Shown: positions 6,514 through 8,977 of the stretch, in pieces | Layout of the letters: each line of letters opens with the position of its first letter | Position numbering within the stretch: the stretch's first letter is position 1 | Origin: CANKHA01 sp035652315 | Lineage (GTDB): Bacteria; Pseudomonadota; Alphaproteobacteria; Rhizobiales; Xanthobacteraceae | DNA length: 8,977 bases | NCBI GenBank assembly: GCA_035652315.1 | Contig: DASREA010000049.1 | Coordinates: 1 to 8,977 of the forward strand | Direction: 5' to 3' | The notes under the pieces: model-generated | What the model was told of the DNA's origin: nothing | The model's database searches: none | The model's input: the letters and a program-made list of their open reading frames with translations, nothing else | Program-made: the position numbers and the translations under genes

Positions 6514-7905
6514 ATGCCCACAGACAATATGGCGACGCGGGCACCTCAATTTCAACACGGCGTACCCTGGAACGAGGCCTTTCGCGTCTGGCTGCGCGTG
6601 GCCGCGCTGAGCTTCGGCGGCCCGGCCGGCCAGATCGCGGTGATGCACCGTATCCTGGTCGAGGAGAAACGCTGGATATCGGAGAGCCGTTTCCTGCATG
6701 CGCTCAATTATTGCATGCTGCTGCCGGGCCCGGAGGCGCAACAGCTGGCCACTTATGTCGGCTGGCTGATGCATCGCACCCGCGGCGGATTGCTGGCAGG
6801 CGGACTGTTCATCCTGCCAGGCATCGTTGCCATCATGGCGCTGAGCTACCTCTATGCCGCTTATGGCCGGCTCGGCATCGTCGTCGCCCTGTTCTTCGGC
6901 TTGAAGGCGGCCGTTCTCGCCATTGTGGTGGAAGCGGTGGTGCGGATCGGCAGGCGCGCGCTGAAAAACAAACTGATGGTCGCGCTGGCGGGAGCGGCCT
7001 TCGTCGCCATTTTTTTCTTGCAGATACCGTTTCCGTTTATCGTGCTCAGCGCACTGGGCGTCGGCTTCATCGGTGGCCGGCGGCGACCCGACCTCTTCGT
7101 CCAGGCAGGTCACGGCGACGGCAAGCCAGATGCCGTGGTCGATAGCCTTCTCGGCGATGCGCTGCCCGAACACATGCGTCCCAGCGTCACACGCGCGTTT
7201 CGGGTTGCCATCATCTGGTTGGCGCTTTGGCTTGTGCCGGTGGCTGCGCTGCTGTGGCTTCTCGGCGCGACGAATGTTTTCAGTCAGATCGCGGTATTCT
7301 TCAGCAAGATGGCGCTGGTCACCTTTGGCGGCGCGTATGCGGTGCTCGCCTATGTCGCGCAGCAGGCGGTGGCGAATTTCCATTGGCTCAAGCCGGGCGA
7401 AATGCTCGACGGGCTCGGCATGGCGGAGACGACGCCAGGCCCACTGATCATGGTGACCCAATTCGTCGGCTTCATGGCGGCATTCCGCTCGCCCGGTACG
7501 CTGCCGCCCATGCTGGCCGCGACGCTCGGCGGGCTGCTCACCACCTGGGTGACGTTTACGCCCTGTTTTCTCTGGATTTTCCTCGGCGCACCTTTCATTG
7601 AGAAGCTCCGCGGCAATGCCTCGCTGCGCGCCGCGCTTTCGGCCATCACTGCAGCGGTGGTCGGCGTGATCCTTAATCTGGCGCTGTGGTTCGCCATCCA
7701 TTCGATGTTTCACGAGGTGCAACCGATGCGCGGCTATGGCTTTGCCTTCGATGCGCCGGTGCTGCTCAGCGCCGATCCCTGGGCGCTAGCGCTGGCCGGC
7801 GCCGCCGCCATCGCCATCTTTCGCTTCAAGGCCGGCATGCTGCCGACATTAGCGGCCTGCTCGCTCGCCGGAGTCCTGCTGTATGTCGCTGGACTTCAAA
7901 GCTAA
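6514..7905 (+). CDS. chrA: ChrA, CHR-family chromate transporter, two-domain (long) type
   Basis: This is a 463-residue inner-membrane protein built of two homologous CHR halves, each with the family signature. The N half has LSFGGPAGQIAVMH (32-45) and LPGPEAQQLATYVGWL (70-85). The C half has VTFGGAYAVLAYV (269-281) and TTPGPLIMVTQFVGF (306-320). Hydrophobic stretches at about 92-115, 119-142, 154-187, 229-251, 258-283, 333-358, 372-396 and 424-460 fit roughly 10-13 membrane segments. The hydrophilic linker at 188-228 joins the halves. Members export chromate by proton-driven antiport and give Cr(VI) resistance, but many chromosomal copies are untested and could move other oxyanions. No chrB regulator or other chromate gene lies alongside. 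The ATG at 6514 has GGGAGG seven bases upstream, inside a hairpin. The TAA overlaps the convergent permease stop. Confidence 0.93.
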   Translation: MPTDNMATRAPQFQHGVPWNEAFRVWLRVAALSFGGPAGQIAVMHRILVEEKRWISESRFLHALNYCMLLPGPEAQQLATYVGWLMHRTRGGLLAGGLFILPGIVAIMALSYLYAAYGRLGIVVALFFGLKAAVLAIVVEAVVRIGRRALKNKLMVALAGAAFVAIFFLQIPFPFIVLSALGVGFIGGRRRPDLFVQAGHGDGKPDAVVDSLLGDALPEHMRPSVTRAFRVAIIWLALWLVPVAALLWLLGATNVFSQIAVFFSKMALVTFGGAYAVLAYVAQQAVANFHWLKPGEMLDGLGMAETTPGPLIMVTQFVGFMAAFRSPGTLPPMLAATLGGLLTTWVTFTPCFLWIFLGAPFIEKLRGNASLRAALSAITAAVVGVILNLALWFAIHSMFHEVQPMRGYGFAFDAPVLLSADPWALALAGAAAIAIFRFKAGMLPTLAACSLAGVLLYVAGLQS

Positions 7906-8684
7906 GGCTCCGGGTGCAACGCGCTTTCGTGCCAGCGCCGCAGCAAGAGGTGAGACAGCAGCGTAAGCAGAAAGAAAATCGCCACGCCGGCGGCCGACAA
8001 CAGCAACAGCGCGGCGAACATGCGCGGAATGGCGAGCCGATAGCCTGCTTCGGCAATGCGATAGGCAAGCCCCGAACCGGCGCCGGCCGAACCGGCGGAA
8101 ATTTCCGCCACCACGGCGCCGATCAGCGCCAGCCCCCCCGCGATGCGCACCCCGCCCAGGATATAAGGCAAGGCGGCCGGCAGCTCGAGATAGCGCAGCA
8201 CCTGCCAGCGCGACGCGCCGTAAAGGCGGAAGAGATCGCGCAGATTGCGGTCGGTGGAGCGCAAGCCGAGCGTGGTATTGGCGAGCACCGGGAAGAAAGC
8301 GACGATCCAGGCGCAGGCCAGCACCGCGGCCTGTTGCGGCAGATAGATCAGAAGGATCGGCGCAATGGCGACGACCGGGGTGACTTGGAGGATGACAGCG
8401 AAGGGATAGAGCGAGTATTCGACCAGCCGCGATTGATGGAACAGCACCGCCAGGCCGACGCCGCCGATAACGGCGAGCGCGAAGCCTTCCAGCGTCGTCC
8501 ATAAGGTCACGGCGAGCGAATCCAGCAACACCGCGCGATCGGCCGCAAAACTGGCGAAGACCTCACCCGGCCCCGGCAGCACATAGGGCGGAATATCGTT
8601 CAGGCGTACGATCAGATCCCAGGCGAGAACGCCGATCGCGAGCGCAAGCAATGGAAGCAGAATGCGCAGCGCCCGCTCGATCAT
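7902..8684 (-). CDS. ABC transporter permease, NitT/TauT (SsuC/TauC/ThiX-like) family
   Basis: This 260-residue inner-membrane permease belongs to the BPD_transp_1 superfamily. After one N-terminal membrane segment (about 5-24) comes the family-typical PPYVLPGPGEV (32-42). Further segments lie at about 62-83, 94-116, 119-138, 178-197 and 222-247. The cytoplasmic EAA coupling loop that docks the ATPase is LRDLFRLYGASRWQVLRYLE (148-167) through LPYILGGVRIA (172-182). Relatives import sulfonates, taurine, nitrate, thiamine or riboflavin precursors, and the sequence does not let me choose. The ATG at 8684 is chosen because it makes an ATGA overlap with the upstream ATPase stop. A start at 8738 would add 18 unlikely residues and overlap the ATPase further. 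The TAG stop overlaps convergent chrA by 4 bases. Confidence 0.9.
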   Translation of the reverse strand: MIERALRILLPLLALAIGVLAWDLIVRLNDIPPYVLPGPGEVFASFAADRAVLLDSLAVTLWTTLEGFALAVIGGVGLAVLFHQSRLVEYSLYPFAVILQVTPVVAIAPILLIYLPQQAAVLACAWIVAFFPVLANTTLGLRSTDRNLRDLFRLYGASRWQVLRYLELPAALPYILGGVRIAGGLALIGAVVAEISAGSAGAGSGLAYRIAEAGYRLAIPRMFAALLLLSAAGVAIFFLLTLLSHLLLRRWHESALHPEP

Positions 8685-8977
8685 CGCCGCGCACCGGTGG
8701 CCATGGCCTGTTCCAGCGCTTGCGAAACGCGGCGGCACAAGGCGGCATATTCCGCCGAGGTGCGGAAGCTTTCGTCGCGCGGCTGCGGCTCATCTATTTG
8801 GATTTCGGCGAAGACCCGCCCCGGCCGCGGCGTCAGCACCACGATGCGCTGAGACAGATAGACGGATTCGAAGACCGAATGGGTGACGAAGACCACGGTC
8901 TTATGCAGATCGCGCCAGAGCGCGAGCAGATCGTTGTTGAGCTTGAAGCGGTTGATCTCGTCGAGCGCGGCGAAAGG
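8681..8977 (-). CDS. ABC transporter ATP-binding protein, C-terminal part only (window edge)
   Basis: The frame runs from the right edge of the window to a TGA at 8683-8681, giving 98 residues. About 160 N-terminal residues, including Walker A, the signature motif and Walker B, lie outside the window. What is visible is the D-loop PFAALDEINR (1-10 of the fragment), which normally follows Walker B directly, the switch histidine in VVFVTHSVFESVYLSQRIVVL (H33), and the PRPGRV turn (50-55) typical of NitT/TauT-type importer ATPases (SsuB/TauB/NrtD-like). It is co-transcribed and translationally coupled with the permease by the ATGA overlap. The substrate-binding protein gene is not in the window and may be further upstream. 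Confidence 0.92.
   Translation of the reverse strand, partial: PFAALDEINRFKLNNDLLALWRDLHKTVVFVTHSVFESVYLSQRIVVLTPRPGRVFAEIQIDEPQPRDESFRTSAEYAALCRRVSQALEQAMATGARR

Noticed and set aside
6372..6527. 52-residue N-terminal extension of the aldehyde dehydrogenase frame
   Set aside because: Low-complexity, unlike the family, and overlaps the divergent promoter region and chrA start. The family begins at the Met at 6371.
5463..7145. 560-codon open frame on the plus strand, antisense to the aldehyde dehydrogenase and running into chrA
   Set aside because: It is a shadow of strong G+C bias at third codon positions. The translation is low-complexity, rich in Arg, Gly and His, has no recognisable domain, and both real genes beneath it carry intact family motifs.
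6421..7722. 433-codon antisense frame opposite chrA
   Set aside because: Charged, repetitive translation (many Gln, Arg, His, Glu) with no domain; it mirrors the hydrophobic codons of the membrane protein on the other strand.
7686..8504. 272-codon plus-strand frame opposite the ABC permease
   Set aside because: Gln/Arg-rich antisense image of a membrane permease whose own frame has the EAA loop and family motifs.

Overview
The window (about 63-65% G+C by eye) looks like chromosome of an alphaproteobacterium, most likely of the order Hyphomicrobiales (Rhizobiales). This rests on the protein character and the sfsA-map-radC neighbourhood, which I recall as common in Bradyrhizobium-like genomes. 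No species can be named from the sequence alone. Coding density is very high. I see no insertion sequence, phage gene, CRISPR array, tRNA or rRNA.

Left block, plus strand (1-3226): the C-terminal two thirds of a SAM-dependent O-methyltransferase cut by the window edge, then sfsA (nuclease-fold protein), map (type I methionine aminopeptidase) and radC (HhH plus JAMM/MPN protein). Only 23 bases separate the methyltransferase from sfsA. Gaps of 78 and about 126 bases precede map and radC and may hold their own promoters.

Middle block, minus strand (read from 6371 down to 3233): a succinate-semialdehyde-dehydrogenase-like aldehyde dehydrogenase, a D-2-hydroxyacid dehydrogenase of the glyoxylate/hydroxypyruvate reductase type, and a secreted protein with two copies of the AprI/Inh metalloprotease-inhibitor fold. 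Gaps are 5 and 14 bases, so this is almost certainly one operon. It converges on radC with 6 bases between the stops.

Right block: chrA (two-domain chromate-transporter family, CHR) is divergent from the aldehyde dehydrogenase. Its leader carries three successive dyad elements. The last is a 10-pair stem-loop that buries the chrA Shine-Dalgarno sequence. chrA then converges on, and overlaps by 4 bases, a minus-strand ABC importer operon of the NitT/TauT (SsuC/TauC/ThiX-like) type. That operon appears as a complete permease and the last 98 residues of its ATPase, joined by an ATGA overlap.

The window is mostly ordinary housekeeping and metabolic sequence and I found no clearly new multi-gene system. 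The points worth a second look are the SD-masking hairpin before chrA, the tandem duplicated Inh inhibitor with no protease in sight, and its placement in a redox-enzyme operon.
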